From Mesobacillus jeotgali (lineage in GTDB: Bacteria > Bacillota > Bacilli > Bacillales > Cytobacillaceae), in contig NZ_FVZC01000009.1 of NCBI RefSeq assembly GCF_900166585.1, positions 2,057,444 to 2,121,443 of the forward strand: DNA of 64,000 nt, written 5' to 3'. The notes beneath the pieces are model-generated. The model saw only the letters and a program-made list of their open reading frames with translations, was not told where the DNA came from and did not search any database. Shown here one piece after another: positions 36,876-48,711 of the stretch; position 1 is the stretch's first letter, and each line of letters starts with the position of its first letter. The position numbers and the translations under genes were made by a program.

Positions 36876-37871
36876 TCAGTTATTATTTTTGTCATCTTTT
36901 TTACTGTTTGAAAGCTTGCCAATGGAGCCTCTCATACCTGTGTCAGCTTCAATATTCTGGATGTTCATATAGTCCATCACACCGATATTGCCTTCACGAA
37001 GCGCTTCTGCCATAGCCAGTGGAACAGTAGCTTCTGCTTCGACTACTTTCGCTCTCATTTCTTCGACGCGTGCCTTCATTTCCTGTTCCTGTGCTACTGC
37101 CATGGCGCGACGCTCTTCGGCTTTCGCCTGGGCGATTTTCTTATCTGCTTCAGCCTGCTCAGTCTGCAGCTCAGCACCGATGTTCTTGCCGATATCAACG
37201 TCCGCAATATCAATCGATAGAATTTCAAAAGCTGTTCCCGCATCCAGTCCCTTCGAAAGGACTGTTTGTGAGATCATATCCGGATTTTCCAGCACTTTTT
37301 TATGATTATCGGAAGAACCGATTGTTGAAACAATACCTTCACCTACACGAGCAACAATCGTCTCTTCACCGGCACCTCCGACAAGTCTGTCGATATTCGC
37401 CCTAACAGTGATTCTTGCCTTTGCCTTCACTTCAATCCCATCCATGGCTACCCCAGCAATGAATGGAGTTTCAATTACCTTAGGGTTAACACTCATTTGT
37501 ACCGCTTCCAATACATCACGACCTGCAAGGTCAATCGCAGCAGCTCTTTCGAATGAAAGTTCAATATTCGCACGATGTGCAGCAATCAGGGCGTTAACAA
37601 CCCTATCGACATTACCTCCAGCAAGGTAGTGGCTTTCCAGCTGATTTGTCGTCACATTCAAACCTGCTTTATGCGCCTTAATCATCGGATTGATAACCCT
37701 GCTTGGAATTACCCTTCTCAATCTCATTCCAATCAACGTGAAAATGCTGACCCTTACACCCGCCGCTAATGCTGAAATCCACAGCATTACTGGAACGAAT
37801 GTCAGCAAAACACCAAGGAAAATGATCCCAAGTGCAACTGCAATTAAAATAAACGCTGTTCCTGCTTCCAT
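36876..37871 (-). CDS. floA: Flotillin-like protein FloA
   Basis: A 331-residue SPFH-domain membrane scaffold of functional membrane microdomains. It has an N-terminal membrane hairpin ([20 protein letters not shown], then [20 protein letters not shown]). The SPFH region contains [20 protein letters not shown]. The C-terminal coiled region is Ala/Glu-rich ([20 protein letters not shown]). The length is normal. It follows nfeD by 130 bp, the usual flotillin-NfeD pairing. Confidence 0.96.
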   Translation of the reverse strand: MEAGTAFILIAVALGIIFLGVLLTFVPVMLWISALAAGVRVSIFTLIGMRLRRVIPSRVINPMIKAHKAGLNVTTNQLESHYLAGGNVDRVVNALIAAHRANIELSFERAAAIDLAGRDVLEAVQMSVNPKVIETPFIAGVAMDGIEVKAKARITVRANIDRLVGGAGEETIVARVGEGIVSTIGSSDNHKKVLENPDMISQTVLSKGLDAGTAFEILSIDIADVDIGKNIGAELQTEQAEADKKIAQAKAEERRAMAVAQEQEMKARVEEMRAKVVEAEATVPLAMAEALREGNIGVMDYMNIQNIEADTGMRGSIGKLSNSKKDDKNNN

Positions 37872-38001
37872 TTGGACTGCCTCCTAAAATTATATTCCCC
37901 AGGCGGTTGATCTATTGATATGAATCATTGCCTCTGGTTTATCTCTACTTGTTATGACTTTCCATTGCAGAGTTAGCAACAATACAACGAAAGAAAACAA
38001 A

Positions 38002-39321
38002 TTAGATTACTTCTATCTCTCTTACCACAATTCTTGAGCCTTCTGTTTTAATAACCCTTACTTTTCTGCCTTTTGGAACAAATCCACCGTCGCTGACAAC
38101 ATCAATGCGTTCATCTTCCACGATGATCGTGCCTGAAGGCCGGAGAGGCGTCACCGTCATTCCTTCTACTCCAATCAGTTCCAGGCGATTTTTATTCGAC
38201 ACATAACCCTTTTCAGTGCTTGTTGAATCGGTGAGTATGATTCTCTTGAAAAATTTCATCTTTTTTCCAAACACCCTTATCATCAAAATAGATAAAACGA
38301 TAGACGCTGTCAAGGCAATCAGTAAAGAGATCCCCATGTGGACCACATTATCGGATGCCATAAAAAAGCTCGCGACAATTGCCAGCAAACCAATGACTCC
38401 AGCTATTCCCCCTGCAATAAACAACTCAAGCAGGATTAACCCGATTCCTAGAGCGAACAGGATTAGCGTCTCGTAACCGGCCAGCCCGGCAACCATATGT
38501 CCATAAAAGAATAATAGCAATGCTGATAAACCGGCAATTCCGGGTAAACCGAATCCAGGCGAGTAAAGTTCAAGAATCAAACCCAGGCTTCCAATGGTCA
38601 TCAAAATCGGAACGACAACAGGATTAGTTATGAATCTCGCCAGTTTTTCCGCGAAAGTTTCATCCACATTCCGGATTTCAGCATCCACATAGCCCAGTTT
38701 TTGCAATAATTCATTAAGGTTTTTTACAGTTCCTTCTGAATAACCCACCTCAAGTGCCTGCTCGGCTGTTAAGGTAAGAAGCCTCCCCTTTCCCGCTCCC
38801 AGTTCAGGCAGATCAATGCTTTCATCCGCCATCGCCTGGGCGTATATCGGGTCCCTGCCACTTTCAACGGCTGCTGCTTTCATGGCTGCAAACCAATAAG
38901 ATTCCGCTTTCTTTCCAGCCGTATTGCCCTCCTGGTCAATAATCGCAGCAGATCCCATCGTGGAGCCAGGAACCATATAAATCTCATCCGTGTTCAGGGA
39001 AATGTATGCTCCAGCGGATAATGCCTGCTTATTGACGAAAGCCACGGTTTTCAAGTCGGTGCCCGTGAGCAGTTTACCAATGCCGCCAGCCGCATCGACA
39101 GCTCCCCCGGGAGTATTAACATCAAAAATGATTGCTTCTGCACCAGCCTCTTCCGCTTCTTCCACCGCTCTTTCCAAGAAGGCAAGCATACCCTTTTCGA
39201 CCGTTTCTTTAATCGGGACCACATAAACGACTTTTTGATCCGCATCTGCAGTGAACGGATTAATCAGACTTGCCAGGGATAAGAGGATAATGATGCTGGC
39301 AATCACTGACTTGATATTCAA
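38002..39321 (-). CDS. nfeD: NfeD family membrane-bound ClpP-class protein (NfeDB)
   Basis: A 439-residue long-form NfeD. The start is the TTG at 39321 (MNIKSVIASIIILLSL), 7 bases after GGAGG. An N-terminal signal segment precedes a ClpP/S49-like periplasmic-side domain with IIFDVNTPGGAVDAAGGIG, the presumed serine in NKQALSAGAYISL, and MVPGSTMGSAA. About four membrane segments (residues 230-345) follow. The cytosolic OB-fold NfeD domain at the end contains GVEGMTVTPLRPSGTIIVED. It partners floA. This is B. subtilis yqeZ. Confidence 0.93.
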   Translation of the reverse strand: MNIKSVIASIIILLSLASLINPFTADADQKVVYVVPIKETVEKGMLAFLERAVEEAEEAGAEAIIFDVNTPGGAVDAAGGIGKLLTGTDLKTVAFVNKQALSAGAYISLNTDEIYMVPGSTMGSAAIIDQEGNTAGKKAESYWFAAMKAAAVESGRDPIYAQAMADESIDLPELGAGKGRLLTLTAEQALEVGYSEGTVKNLNELLQKLGYVDAEIRNVDETFAEKLARFITNPVVVPILMTIGSLGLILELYSPGFGLPGIAGLSALLLFFYGHMVAGLAGYETLILFALGIGLILLELFIAGGIAGVIGLLAIVASFFMASDNVVHMGISLLIALTASIVLSILMIRVFGKKMKFFKRIILTDSTSTEKGYVSNKNRLELIGVEGMTVTPLRPSGTIIVEDERIDVVSDGGFVPKGRKVRVIKTEGSRIVVREIEVI

Positions 39322-39499
39322 TTCGGCACCTCCATTCATAAAAATAAGGCCATAGTGGTAATACGCATATGCACACTAAAAAGTTTCAATCTTTTTTACA
39401 GATCATTAAAATAAGTACAATCGATTTGAATTGGGCAATTATGAATGTAAATATGCTGGATTAATAATGAACTTGTGCTGGCGATGCCTTGTAAGTAAG

Positions 39500-40058
39500 C
39501 TATGTGCCCTTTTTTGGGGCTCCTGTTTCATTTTGGGCTCATAGAATGTTTCTATGTGCCCTTTTTAAGGCTCCTGCTTCATTTTGGGCTCATAGAATAT
39601 TTCTATGTGACCTTTTTAAGGCTCCTGCTTCAGGTTGGGCTCATAGAATATTTCTATGTGACTTTTTTAAGGCTCTTGCTTCAGTTTGGGCTCTTAGAAT
39701 ATTTCTATGTGACCTTTTTAAGGCTCCTGCTTCAGGTTGGGCTCTTAGAATATTTCTATGTGACTTTTTTAAGGCTCTTGCTTCAGGTTGGGCTCTTAGA
39801 ATATTTCTATGTGACCCTTTTTAGGGGCCTGCTTCAGTTTGGGCTCTTAGAATATTTCTATGTGACTTTTTTAAGGCTCTTGCTTCAGGTTGGGCTCTTA
39901 GAATATTTCTATGTGACCTTTTTTAGAGGCCTGCTTCAGTTTGGGCTCATAGAATGTTTCTATGTGACCTTTTTAAGGTTGCAAGCTGCAGTTTGGGCTT
40001 TTAGAATGTTTCTATGTGCCCTTTTTAAGGTTGCAAGCTTCATTTTGGGCTTATAGAA
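39500..40058. repeat. 51-bp tandem repeat array (11 units)
   Basis: Between nfeD and yqeY, 11 units recur at 51-bp spacing (for example TTCTATGTG at 39601 and 39652). Each unit holds a dyad ATAGAATATTTCTAT and a short dyad CCTTTTTAAGG, then CTCCTGCTTCAGGTTGGGCTC. As 51 is a multiple of three and a unit has no stop in two rightward frames, a 184-codon and a 106-codon frame run through it. Both lack a ribosome binding site and encode only a 17-residue hydrophobic repeat, so I treat the array as non-coding. Confidence 0.88.
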
Positions 40059-40150
40059 GAATATGCATATGGCTGTATCGGCTTTACTGAGTCTATGTAT
40101 AAACCATTAAAACGCAAAGCATCATGCTGTCACATCAGTTAGTATGCGCT

Positions 40151-40181
40151 AAAAAGGCCGCAAGAGTTACCTGCGGCCTTC
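40151..40181 (-). terminator. Intrinsic terminator after yqeY
   Basis: AAGGCCGCA and TGCGGCCTT pair around a short loop. The minus strand continues TTTTAGC. Confidence 0.82.
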
Positions 40182-40188
40182 GAGCTTT

Positions 40189-40635
40189 TTATGAAAGGTG
40201 TTGTTGTACAAGTTTATTAACGAGAGATCCGTCTGCTTTGCCTTTTACTTTAGGCATAAGGACAGCCATTACTCTTCCCATATCGGCTTTCGATGCCGCA
40301 CCGGTCTCCGCGATAGCTTCTTTGACTATTTCCGTCACTTCTTCTTCGCTAAGCTGCTGTGGCATGTAAACTTCGACATGCTTTAATTCTGTTTGTATCT
40401 TTTCAACGAGGTCTTGGCGACCAGCTTTTTCAAATTCCTGGAGGGAATCTTTGCGTTGTTTCACTTCACGAGAAAGTACAGTTAACTCTTCATCTTCGGA
40501 TAATTCCTGCTTGCCGAACTTGATTGCTTCGTTTTGCAGGGATGCTTTGACCATCCGAATTGTTGTGAGTCTGTCCTTTTCTTTGTTCTTCATCGCTTGT
40601 TTCATATCATCATTTAAACGCTCGAGCAGGCTCAA
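40189..40635 (-). CDS. yqeY: GatB/YqeY domain-containing protein
   Basis: A 148-residue helical protein ([20 protein letters not shown]) with the YqeY motifs [39 protein letters not shown] and [11 protein letters not shown]. The domain resembles the tRNA-interacting tail of GatB, and the family may affect tRNA amidation or aminoacylation, though its role is not established. It follows rpsU by 17 bp, the conserved rpsU-yqeY pair. Confidence 0.93.
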   Translation of the reverse strand: MSLLERLNDDMKQAMKNKEKDRLTTIRMVKASLQNEAIKFGKQELSEDEELTVLSREVKQRKDSLQEFEKAGRQDLVEKIQTELKHVEVYMPQQLSEEEVTEIVKEAIAETGAASKADMGRVMAVLMPKVKGKADGSLVNKLVQQHLS

Positions 40636-40652
40636 TTTGATTCCACCCTCTC

Positions 40653-40826
40653 TTAGAACTTGCGTTTTCTAGCAGCTTCAGACTTTTTCTTACGCTTTAC
40701 ACTAGGTTTTTCGTAGAATTCGCGCTTTCTAGCTTCTTGGATAGTACCTGATTTAGATACAGTACGTTTGAAGCGTCGAAGAGCATCTTCAAGCGATTCG
40801 TTTTTACGAACGACAGTTTTAGACAT
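40653..40826 (-). CDS. rpsU: 30S ribosomal protein S21
   Basis: A 57-residue ribosomal protein starting [20 protein letters not shown] and ending in the basic tail [14 protein letters not shown]. The start is the ATG at 40826, preceded by GGAGGGAGGGAAAGAGA; the frame is open further upstream but without meaning. It binds the 30S platform and influences initiation. It lies upstream of yqeY and is divergent from yqeW. Confidence 0.97.
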   Translation of the reverse strand: MSKTVVRKNESLEDALRRFKRTVSKSGTIQEARKREFYEKPSVKRKKKSEAARKRKF

Positions 40827-41037
40827 TCTCTTTCCCTCCCTCCGAGCACAACACACTAACACCAAAACACATGGGAAACCATGTACCTTGCAATTATAAT
40901 ATAACACCGGCATGAGGTCAACTGTAATTAGCCCTTGTTTTAAATAATGTATATTTGTCTCGGGCAACTGATAAAATGGAACTTTTATGCATGTCCCTCT
41001 TTGCTTTTCATACATTTAAATGAAAGGAGGATAGCTG

Positions 41038-41967
41038 ATGGTCTATTTGCTATTATTTATCTTATTCCTCGGTGTGTTTATCGGAGGCATGACTTTGCTC
41101 CGGAGAGGCTTATTCGAACTTTCAGCGAGCAGAATGAAAAACTGGCTTTCTGTTATGACCGATACACCATTAAAAGGGCTGGTTGCCGGAATGGTAGTCA
41201 CGGCATTGCTCCATAGCAGTTCAGCAGTCATGGTAATCACGATCGGCCTGATTTCTGCTGGCCTTCTAAAGTTCTCACAATCAATTGGCATTATCCTTGG
41301 ATCAAATATCGGGACAACCTTTACCCTTGAAATAATAACCTTCAATATTGACGCATTCATCGTGCCTTTTGCTGTGGCGGGGGCAATTTTTATGGTTCTG
41401 CGAAACTCGACCTGGAAGAATATCGGCGCGGTTTCTTTTGGAATTGCCGCAGTTTTTGCAGCCATGAGGGGTTTCACTTTTCTCGCAGACCCAGTAACGA
41501 GCCTTCCTATGATCGAGCATGCTCTTGTCCATTTGAACAACAGTAATTTGGCAAGCCTATTTACAGGGACGATTGTAACTGCATTGATTCAATCGAGTAC
41601 TGCAATGACTGGCATTGTCATGGGATTCCTGTCAGAAGGTACTTTAACCATGGATTCGGCAGTAGCAGCCATGCTTGGGGCAAATATCGGCACTTGCATC
41701 ACCGCCTTGCTGGCTTCCATTGGTGCCGGGAAAGAGGCGAGACTGACTGCTTTTGCTCATGTATGGCTTAATATCGTTGGTGCGGCTTTGTTTTATCCCT
41801 TTATTGAAGAGATATCGGCCCTTGCACCACTAACCGCTTCAAGGCCGGAAGTCCAATTGGCCCATGTAAGCGTCGCTTATAATTTAATAGCATCGCTCCT
41901 CGTCCTTCCGGTAGCTGAGAAATTCGGAAGACTGATTGAGGTGATACACGGGAAGGATATGCTTTAA
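41038..41967 (+). CDS. yqeW: Na/Pi cotransporter family protein YqeW
   Basis: A 309-residue intact Na/Pi cotransporter without a PhoU tail. Two inverted family repeats are visible: LLHSSSAVMVITIGLISAG with GSNIGTTFTLEIIT, and ALIQSSTAMTGIVMGFLSEG with GANIGTCITALLASIG. It has eight or more hydrophobic segments. AAAGGAGGATAGCTG precedes the ATG. It sits next to rpsU as yqeW does in B. subtilis. It should drive sodium-coupled phosphate movement, though the direction is not certain for bacterial members. It is the paralogue of the frameshifted copy at 510-2140. Confidence 0.92.
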   Translation: MVYLLLFILFLGVFIGGMTLLRRGLFELSASRMKNWLSVMTDTPLKGLVAGMVVTALLHSSSAVMVITIGLISAGLLKFSQSIGIILGSNIGTTFTLEIITFNIDAFIVPFAVAGAIFMVLRNSTWKNIGAVSFGIAAVFAAMRGFTFLADPVTSLPMIEHALVHLNNSNLASLFTGTIVTALIQSSTAMTGIVMGFLSEGTLTMDSAVAAMLGANIGTCITALLASIGAGKEARLTAFAHVWLNIVGAALFYPFIEEISALAPLTASRPEVQLAHVSVAYNLIASLLVLPVAEKFGRLIEVIHGKDML

Positions 41968-42061
41968 AACCGGTTATGTGATGGATATTTCCAGGATTCG
42001 CCGGATATATCAAGAGGTGTCAAAGATGCTTTTGAAAACTCCGCTATTTAAAGATATGGGC

Positions 42062-42190
42062 GATATATTTAAAAATCCAATGATATATTTCAAAATGTGA
42101 TCGATATTTTTGAAAATGTGATCGATATATCTCGAAATGTGTTAGATATTTTTAAAAATCTGCTGATATTTTAAAATATCATCGATAAGC
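42062..42190. repeat. Degenerate 20-21 bp AT-rich repeats between yqeW and mtaB
   Basis: Units beginning GATAT recur at 42062, 42082, 42103, 42124, 42145 and 42165 (spacing 20-21 bp), with forms such as GATATTTTTGAAAATGTGATC. Similar but looser units extend back to about 41980. ATCGATAT dyads occur at the junctions. No coding frame is present. Confidence 0.7.
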
Positions 42191-42259
42191 TGATATATAA
42201 TGCCAGTCATTTTATGTAAAATGGTGGGATGAATTTTTATATGAATGTCTGTTGACGAA

Positions 42260-42290
42260 AAAAGAGCTGGCAATTTGCCAGCTCTTTTTA
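42260..42290 (-). terminator. Intrinsic terminator after mtaB
   Basis: AAAGAGCTGGCAA and TTGCCAGCTCTTT form a perfect stem followed on the minus strand by TTTCGTC. It marks the end of the extended dnaK operon. Confidence 0.85.
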
Positions 42291-42296
42291 ATCCAT

Positions 42297-43652
42297 TTAA
42301 ATAACTGCTTCTTCAGCTAAGGTTGTTTCATCTTCTAACACTCTGACGAATTGGCCTTCGTTGTAAGGATATCCTGCTTTTGCAATTTTCACCTTGACGA
42401 TTTTGCCGACCATCTCTTCATTCGCAGGGAATACAACCTTTAAGTAGTTGTCTGTGTACCCTACATAAAGTCCGCTGTCTGGTGCTTCCTTGTAGACTTC
42501 TTCAGGAATTACTTCCAACACTTCATTTTCGAACTGTGAAGCATATTCCTTTGCAAGCTGGTCTGAAAGCTCAATCAAGCGGTGAACGCGTTGGTTTTTG
42601 ATTTCTTCATCCACCTGATCTTCCATTCTTGCAGCAGGCGTGCCTGTACGTTTTGAATAAGGAAAGACGTGGAGCTCAGAGAACTTGTGCTCTTTTATAA
42701 AGTTGTATGTTTCCATAAACTCTTCTTCTGTTTCTCCAGGGAAACCAACGATGATATCAGATGTAACTGCAAGTCCAGGCAATACTTCTTTCAGGCGGTC
42801 AAGGCGCTCCCCGAAAAATTCCATTGTGTACTTCCGGCGCATTCTCTTCAGAACTGTATCCGAACCCGATTGAAGAGGGATGTGCAGATGACGGACGATG
42901 ATATTCGACTTATCAATTACCTCGATCACCTCGTCTGTGATCTGACTTGCTTCGATAGAAGATATGCGAAGACGCTTGATGCCTTTCACCTGCGCCTCTA
43001 AATCCCTTAGCAGTGCAGCAAGGTTGTAATCCTTCATGTCCTCGCCATAACCGCCTGTGTGGATCCCAGTAAGGACAATTTCCTTGTATCCGGCGTCAAC
43101 AAGCTGCTGAGCCTGGCGGATGACCTCCTGAGGATCGCGTGATCTCATCAGACCTCGTGCCCATGGAATGATACAGAATGTACAGAAATTGTTGCAGCCT
43201 TCCTGAATTTTCAATGAGGCTCTTGTGCGGTCCGTGAAGGCAGGGACGTCAAGCTCTTCATATACACGGTTCTTCATGATGTTGCCGACGGCGTTGATAG
43301 GCTGTCGTTCTTGCTTGTACTGTTCAATATACTCTAGCATTTTCACGCGATCCTGTGTGCCGACAACAATGTCCACACCAGGGATCGCCATGATTTCTGC
43401 AGGTGATGTCTGAGCGTAACAGCCAGTTACACAGATAACAGCGTCCGGGTTTTTGCGGACAGCACGGCGGATGACCTGGCGGCTCTTTTTGTCCCCAGTA
43501 TTCGTTACTGTACAGGTATTAATAACGTAGACGTCAGAGGTAGATTCAAAATCCACTCTTTCGTAACCTTGTTCTTTGAATAATTGCCAGATGGCTTCTG
43601 TTTCGTAGTGGTTAACTTTGCAACCTAATGTATGAAAAGCAACTGCAGGCAT
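42297..43652 (-). CDS. mtaB: tRNA t6A37 methylthiotransferase MtaB
   Basis: A 451-residue radical-SAM enzyme that converts t6A37 to ms2t6A37 in ANN-decoding tRNAs. The start is the ATG at 43652 (MPAVAFHTLGCKVNHYETEA) after GAGGTGAAG. The N-terminal cluster cysteines are in LGCKVN, VINTCTVTN and VTGCYAQ. The radical-SAM motif is CNNFCTFCIIPWARG near residue 146. A C-terminal TRAM domain contains YTDNYLKVVFPANEEMVGKI. It follows rsmE by 5 bp. Confidence 0.96.
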   Translation of the reverse strand: MPAVAFHTLGCKVNHYETEAIWQLFKEQGYERVDFESTSDVYVINTCTVTNTGDKKSRQVIRRAVRKNPDAVICVTGCYAQTSPAEIMAIPGVDIVVGTQDRVKMLEYIEQYKQERQPINAVGNIMKNRVYEELDVPAFTDRTRASLKIQEGCNNFCTFCIIPWARGLMRSRDPQEVIRQAQQLVDAGYKEIVLTGIHTGGYGEDMKDYNLAALLRDLEAQVKGIKRLRISSIEASQITDEVIEVIDKSNIIVRHLHIPLQSGSDTVLKRMRRKYTMEFFGERLDRLKEVLPGLAVTSDIIVGFPGETEEEFMETYNFIKEHKFSELHVFPYSKRTGTPAARMEDQVDEEIKNQRVHRLIELSDQLAKEYASQFENEVLEVIPEEVYKEAPDSGLYVGYTDNYLKVVFPANEEMVGKIVKVKIAKAGYPYNEGQFVRVLEDETTLAEEAVI

Positions 43653-43657
43653 GATCT

Positions 43658-44407
43658 TCACCTCAAAAGTTCAAAATGATAGGAAATAGCAGACAATGCA
43701 TAAAGGGGTGCTGTTTCAGTACGTAATATTCGTGGTCCAAGACCACAAGCCAAAAATCCATTATTACATAAAAGGGTGACTTCCTCTGAAGTCAAACCAC
43801 CTTCAGGCCCAAAAACAAGCAGGAGGCTTTCACCTGCTTCCATTTTTGAAAGAGTCGCAGACAGCATGGATGCCTCTCCTGCCCTTGCCTCTTCTTCATA
43901 AGCAATAAGCTTATAAGTATAGTCTTTTGCCGAAGTGATCAATTGTTTTAAACTGACCGGCTCTTGAACTGACGGAATGAGATTCCGATGCGATTGTTCC
44001 GCTGCTTCCTTGGAAATCTTCTGCCATCGTTCTACCTTTTTGGCAGATTTCTTGCTGTCCCATTTAACGATTGAGCGGGATGCGGTAAAGGGGACAAATT
44101 CATAAGCACCCAATTCAGTGCCTTTTTGGATAATCAATTCAAGCTTATCCCCTTTGGGCAGACCGCTCGCAATGACAACATGGACGGGCAGCTCCTTGTT
44201 CCCTTCTTCCCATTTTACAACGTTTGCCACAACCATTTCATCGGTAATTTCTGCAATCTGGCAAATTGCACTTTTTCCCGTGGGAGTGACACAAAAGATT
44301 TCATCCCCTGCGCTCATCCTCATGACACGCGCAATGTGATGATAATCATCTCCGGTAATATTGAATTGTTCCGGATTTACCTGTTCTTCAATAAAATAAC
44401 GCTGCAT
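43658..44407 (-). CDS. rsmE: 16S rRNA (uracil(1498)-N(3))-methyltransferase RsmE
   Basis: A 249-residue SPOUT-class methyltransferase for m3U1498 in 16S rRNA. The start is the ATG at 44407 (MQRYFIEEQVNPEQFN). The N-terminal PUA-like domain contains DDYHHIARVMRMSAGDEIF. The knotted SAM site is LLLVFGPEGGLTSEEV and LGPRILRTETAPLYALSAI. It is the link between prmA and mtaB in the operon, but a terminator lies between prmA and rsmE. Confidence 0.95.
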   Translation of the reverse strand: MQRYFIEEQVNPEQFNITGDDYHHIARVMRMSAGDEIFCVTPTGKSAICQIAEITDEMVVANVVKWEEGNKELPVHVVIASGLPKGDKLELIIQKGTELGAYEFVPFTASRSIVKWDSKKSAKKVERWQKISKEAAEQSHRNLIPSVQEPVSLKQLITSAKDYTYKLIAYEEEARAGEASMLSATLSKMEAGESLLLVFGPEGGLTSEEVTLLCNNGFLACGLGPRILRTETAPLYALSAISYHFELLR

Positions 44408-44449
44408 CACAGCACCTGCTTTCGAAAAGAGCTGTTATAAAAAGACAGA

Positions 44450-44477
44450 AAAAAGGGGTGAAGCTGTCCCCTTTTTC
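44450..44477 (-). terminator. Intrinsic terminator between prmA and rsmE
   Basis: AAAAAGGGG and CCCCTTTTT pair around a 9-base loop, with a T-run on the minus strand. Partial termination here would separate dnaJ-prmA from rsmE-mtaB. Confidence 0.78.
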
Positions 44478-44482
44478 CTACA

Positions 44483-45421
44483 TTATTTCTTTTTCCCGAT
44501 GATTGCAACCCAATCTTCCATAGTGATAATCTCTTCTATCTCGAAACCGGCGTCCATCATTGCTTCCTTGACGACTTCTTTCTTCTGCTGGATAATTCCA
44601 GATGTAATGAAGTAACCGCCATTTTTCACGATACGGCCTGCATCGTCAGCAAAACGAAGGATGACCTCCGCGAGGATATTTGCGACAACAATGTCGGCCC
44701 CTTCTGCTACACCATCAAGCAGGTTATTTTGTGAAACGGTCGCTGCATGCTGGACCTTATTCAGCTTTATATTGAGCTTTGCGACCTGGACAGCAACATC
44801 ATCCAGGTCCATCGCTTCCACTTTTTCTGCACCAAGCTTGGCCGCAGCAATACTTAGGACACCAGAACCTGTTCCGACATCAACGACCCGGTCACCTGGC
44901 TGGACAGTCCTTTCAAGCGCCTGGATACACATCACGGTAGTAGGATGTGTTCCAGTTCCAAAAGCCATGCCGGGATCAAGCTCGATGATCAATTCATCGG
45001 TGTTGACCGGAGTGTATTCCTCCCAGGTTGGGACAATCGTGAATTTCTCAGAAATCTTAACAGGGTTATAGTATTTCTTCCAGGCAGTGGCCCATTCTTC
45101 TTCATTCACTTCGCTGATTGAAACTTTATTCAATCCAATATCGATATTGTAGATGATCAGATTATTGATTGCTTCTTTAATTTCATCCACCGTTTCTCCC
45201 AAAAAGCTGTTAACAGGGAGATACGCCTTTACGATAACGCCCTCTTCCGGATAATCGTCAGGATTAAGCTGGTATATTTCCCCGAACTGGTCCTCTCTTT
45301 CCTTCTCAAGCTCAAGCGGATCTTCTATAACAACCCCGCTCGCGCCTGCTTCATGCAGGATATTTGAAATCGGCTCAACCGCTTCATTCGTAGTTAAAAT
45401 GCTGATTTCGGACCATTTCAT
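44483..45421 (-). CDS. prmA: Ribosomal protein L11 methyltransferase
   Basis: A 312-residue SAM methyltransferase of ribosomal protein L11. The N-terminal substrate-recognition domain (about residues 1-100) begins [20 protein letters not shown]. The catalytic domain has [15 protein letters not shown], motif [21 protein letters not shown] near residue 180, and [26 protein letters not shown] precedes the ATG. It lies 19 bp after dnaJ in the heat-shock operon, as in B. subtilis. Confidence 0.96.
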   Translation of the reverse strand: MKWSEISILTTNEAVEPISNILHEAGASGVVIEDPLELEKEREDQFGEIYQLNPDDYPEEGVIVKAYLPVNSFLGETVDEIKEAINNLIIYNIDIGLNKVSISEVNEEEWATAWKKYYNPVKISEKFTIVPTWEEYTPVNTDELIIELDPGMAFGTGTHPTTVMCIQALERTVQPGDRVVDVGTGSGVLSIAAAKLGAEKVEAMDLDDVAVQVAKLNIKLNKVQHAATVSQNNLLDGVAEGADIVVANILAEVILRFADDAGRIVKNGGYFITSGIIQQKKEVVKEAMMDAGFEIEEIITMEDWVAIIGKKK

Positions 45422-45440
45422 TTATACCAACTCCATTCGA

Positions 45441-46568
45441 TTAATCACCTTTTATGGCACGTTTCACTTTTGAAAAAAAGCTTTCCTCCTGCTCTCCAAG
45501 AGGGGATTGTCCGCTTACTTCCGCAAACTCACGCAGCAGCTGCTTTTGTTTTTCAGACAGCTTGGTCGGAGTCACGATTCGGACAAGGACATGCTGGTCT
45601 CCTGTACCGTAGCCGCGTACATTTGGAACCCCCTTGCCCTTCAGGCGGAATTTGGTTCCTGTCTGTGTTCCCGCAGGCACCTTCAGCTTTACCTTCCCGT
45701 GAAGTGTAGGGACTTCAACTTCATCTCCAAGGGCAGCCTGAACAAATGTGATTGGCATTTCACAATAGATGTCATCGCCATCACGCTCGAAAAACTCATG
45801 CGTCCTGATGTGGAAAACAATATAAAGATCACCTGGAGGTCCGCCGTTAATTCCAGCTTCCCCTTTTCCAGCTACTCTCAACTGTTGTCCATCGTCTACA
45901 CCCGCTGGAATTTTCACATGAATCTTGTTTCTTCTTGTAACCTTCCCGGTTCCGGAACATGTTGTACATCTTTCTTTGATTTCCTTACCAGATCCATTAC
46001 AGTGATGACATACACGGCGGTTTACAATACGTCCAAAAGGAGTATTTTGTTCTACACTGATCTGACCGCTTCCATGACAATGTTTACATGTTTCCACTTT
46101 AGTGCCAGGCTTTGCGCCAGATCCATCACAAGTGTCACATGTTTCTTCACGAGGAATCTCGATATCTGCTTCCTTGCCGAAAACAGCTTCCTCAAACTTT
46201 AAGGTCATGGTGTACTGAAGGTCGGCACCCTGTCTTGGTGCGTTTGGATCACGGCGTCTGCCTCCCCTGCCGCCGAAGAAGGAATTGAAAATATCTTCAA
46301 AACCGCCAAACCCGCCGCCGAAATCTGCTCCGCCGCCAAAGCCCTGGTTCGGATCCACGTGGCCAAACTGGTCATAATGAGCCCGCTTCTGGTCGTCACT
46401 CAATACCTCATAGGCTTCTTTTACTTCCTTGAACTTTTCATCTGCTCCCGGCTCTTTGTTGATGTCCGGATGGAATTGTTTAGAAAGCTTGCGATAGGCT
46501 TTCTTTAATTCATCCTTGGTAGCCGATTTACTGACCCCAAGGACTTCATAGTAATCCCGTTTACTCAT
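45441..46568 (-). CDS. dnaJ: Chaperone protein DnaJ
   Basis: A 375-residue type I Hsp40. The J domain (residues 1-70) has the HPD motif in [14 protein letters not shown]-rich linker with [19 protein letters not shown] follows. The zinc domain has four CxxCxGxG repeats ([32 protein letters not shown]). The C-terminal substrate-binding domain follows. The start is the ATG at 46568 after GGGAGTGG. It follows dnaK after a weak terminator-like hairpin. Confidence 0.98.
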   Translation of the reverse strand: MSKRDYYEVLGVSKSATKDELKKAYRKLSKQFHPDINKEPGADEKFKEVKEAYEVLSDDQKRAHYDQFGHVDPNQGFGGGADFGGGFGGFEDIFNSFFGGRGGRRRDPNAPRQGADLQYTMTLKFEEAVFGKEADIEIPREETCDTCDGSGAKPGTKVETCKHCHGSGQISVEQNTPFGRIVNRRVCHHCNGSGKEIKERCTTCSGTGKVTRRNKIHVKIPAGVDDGQQLRVAGKGEAGINGGPPGDLYIVFHIRTHEFFERDGDDIYCEMPITFVQAALGDEVEVPTLHGKVKLKVPAGTQTGTKFRLKGKGVPNVRGYGTGDQHVLVRIVTPTKLSEKQKQLLREFAEVSGQSPLGEQEESFFSKVKRAIKGD

Positions 46569-46693
46569 GATTACCACTCCCGAATCTTTTCACATAAAGG
46601 TAATTTTAACATTCCCGTATATTCATACGCAATATTTAAAACATCTGTTATGCGGTAATTTATATCTATTTTACAAATAGTGTTCTATCACAT

Positions 46694-46737
46694 TAAAAAA
46701 GCCAAAGCCAAGTAATACCTGACTTTGACTTTTTAGT
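46694..46737 (-). terminator. Hairpin between dnaK and dnaJ (attenuator-like)
   Basis: On the minus strand AAAAAGTCAAAGTCAGG can pair with CTTGGCTTTGGCTTTTT using several G-U pairs, ending in a T-run. It probably causes partial termination and gives more dnaK than dnaJ messenger. Confidence 0.6.
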
Positions 46738-46752
46738 TGCTATGAAAGTTTA

Positions 46753-48588
<1,836 letters not shown>

Positions 48589-48711
48589 TTACCTCCTGGC
48601 TCATTTATGTAGGCTCTTTTCGTAAACTTTGTGCTTTCAATCTGCACATAGGTCTTTACGATTATATATTTTTATTCAGAAGTCTCCTCGAAAAAAGCCC
48701 TTTAACCACTG

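Noticed and set aside
39502..40056. A 184-codon hydrophobic repeat protein reading through the 51-bp array
   Set aside because: There is no ribosome binding site, a second frame is equally open, and the openness follows from a repeat length divisible by three. Kept as a non-coding array.
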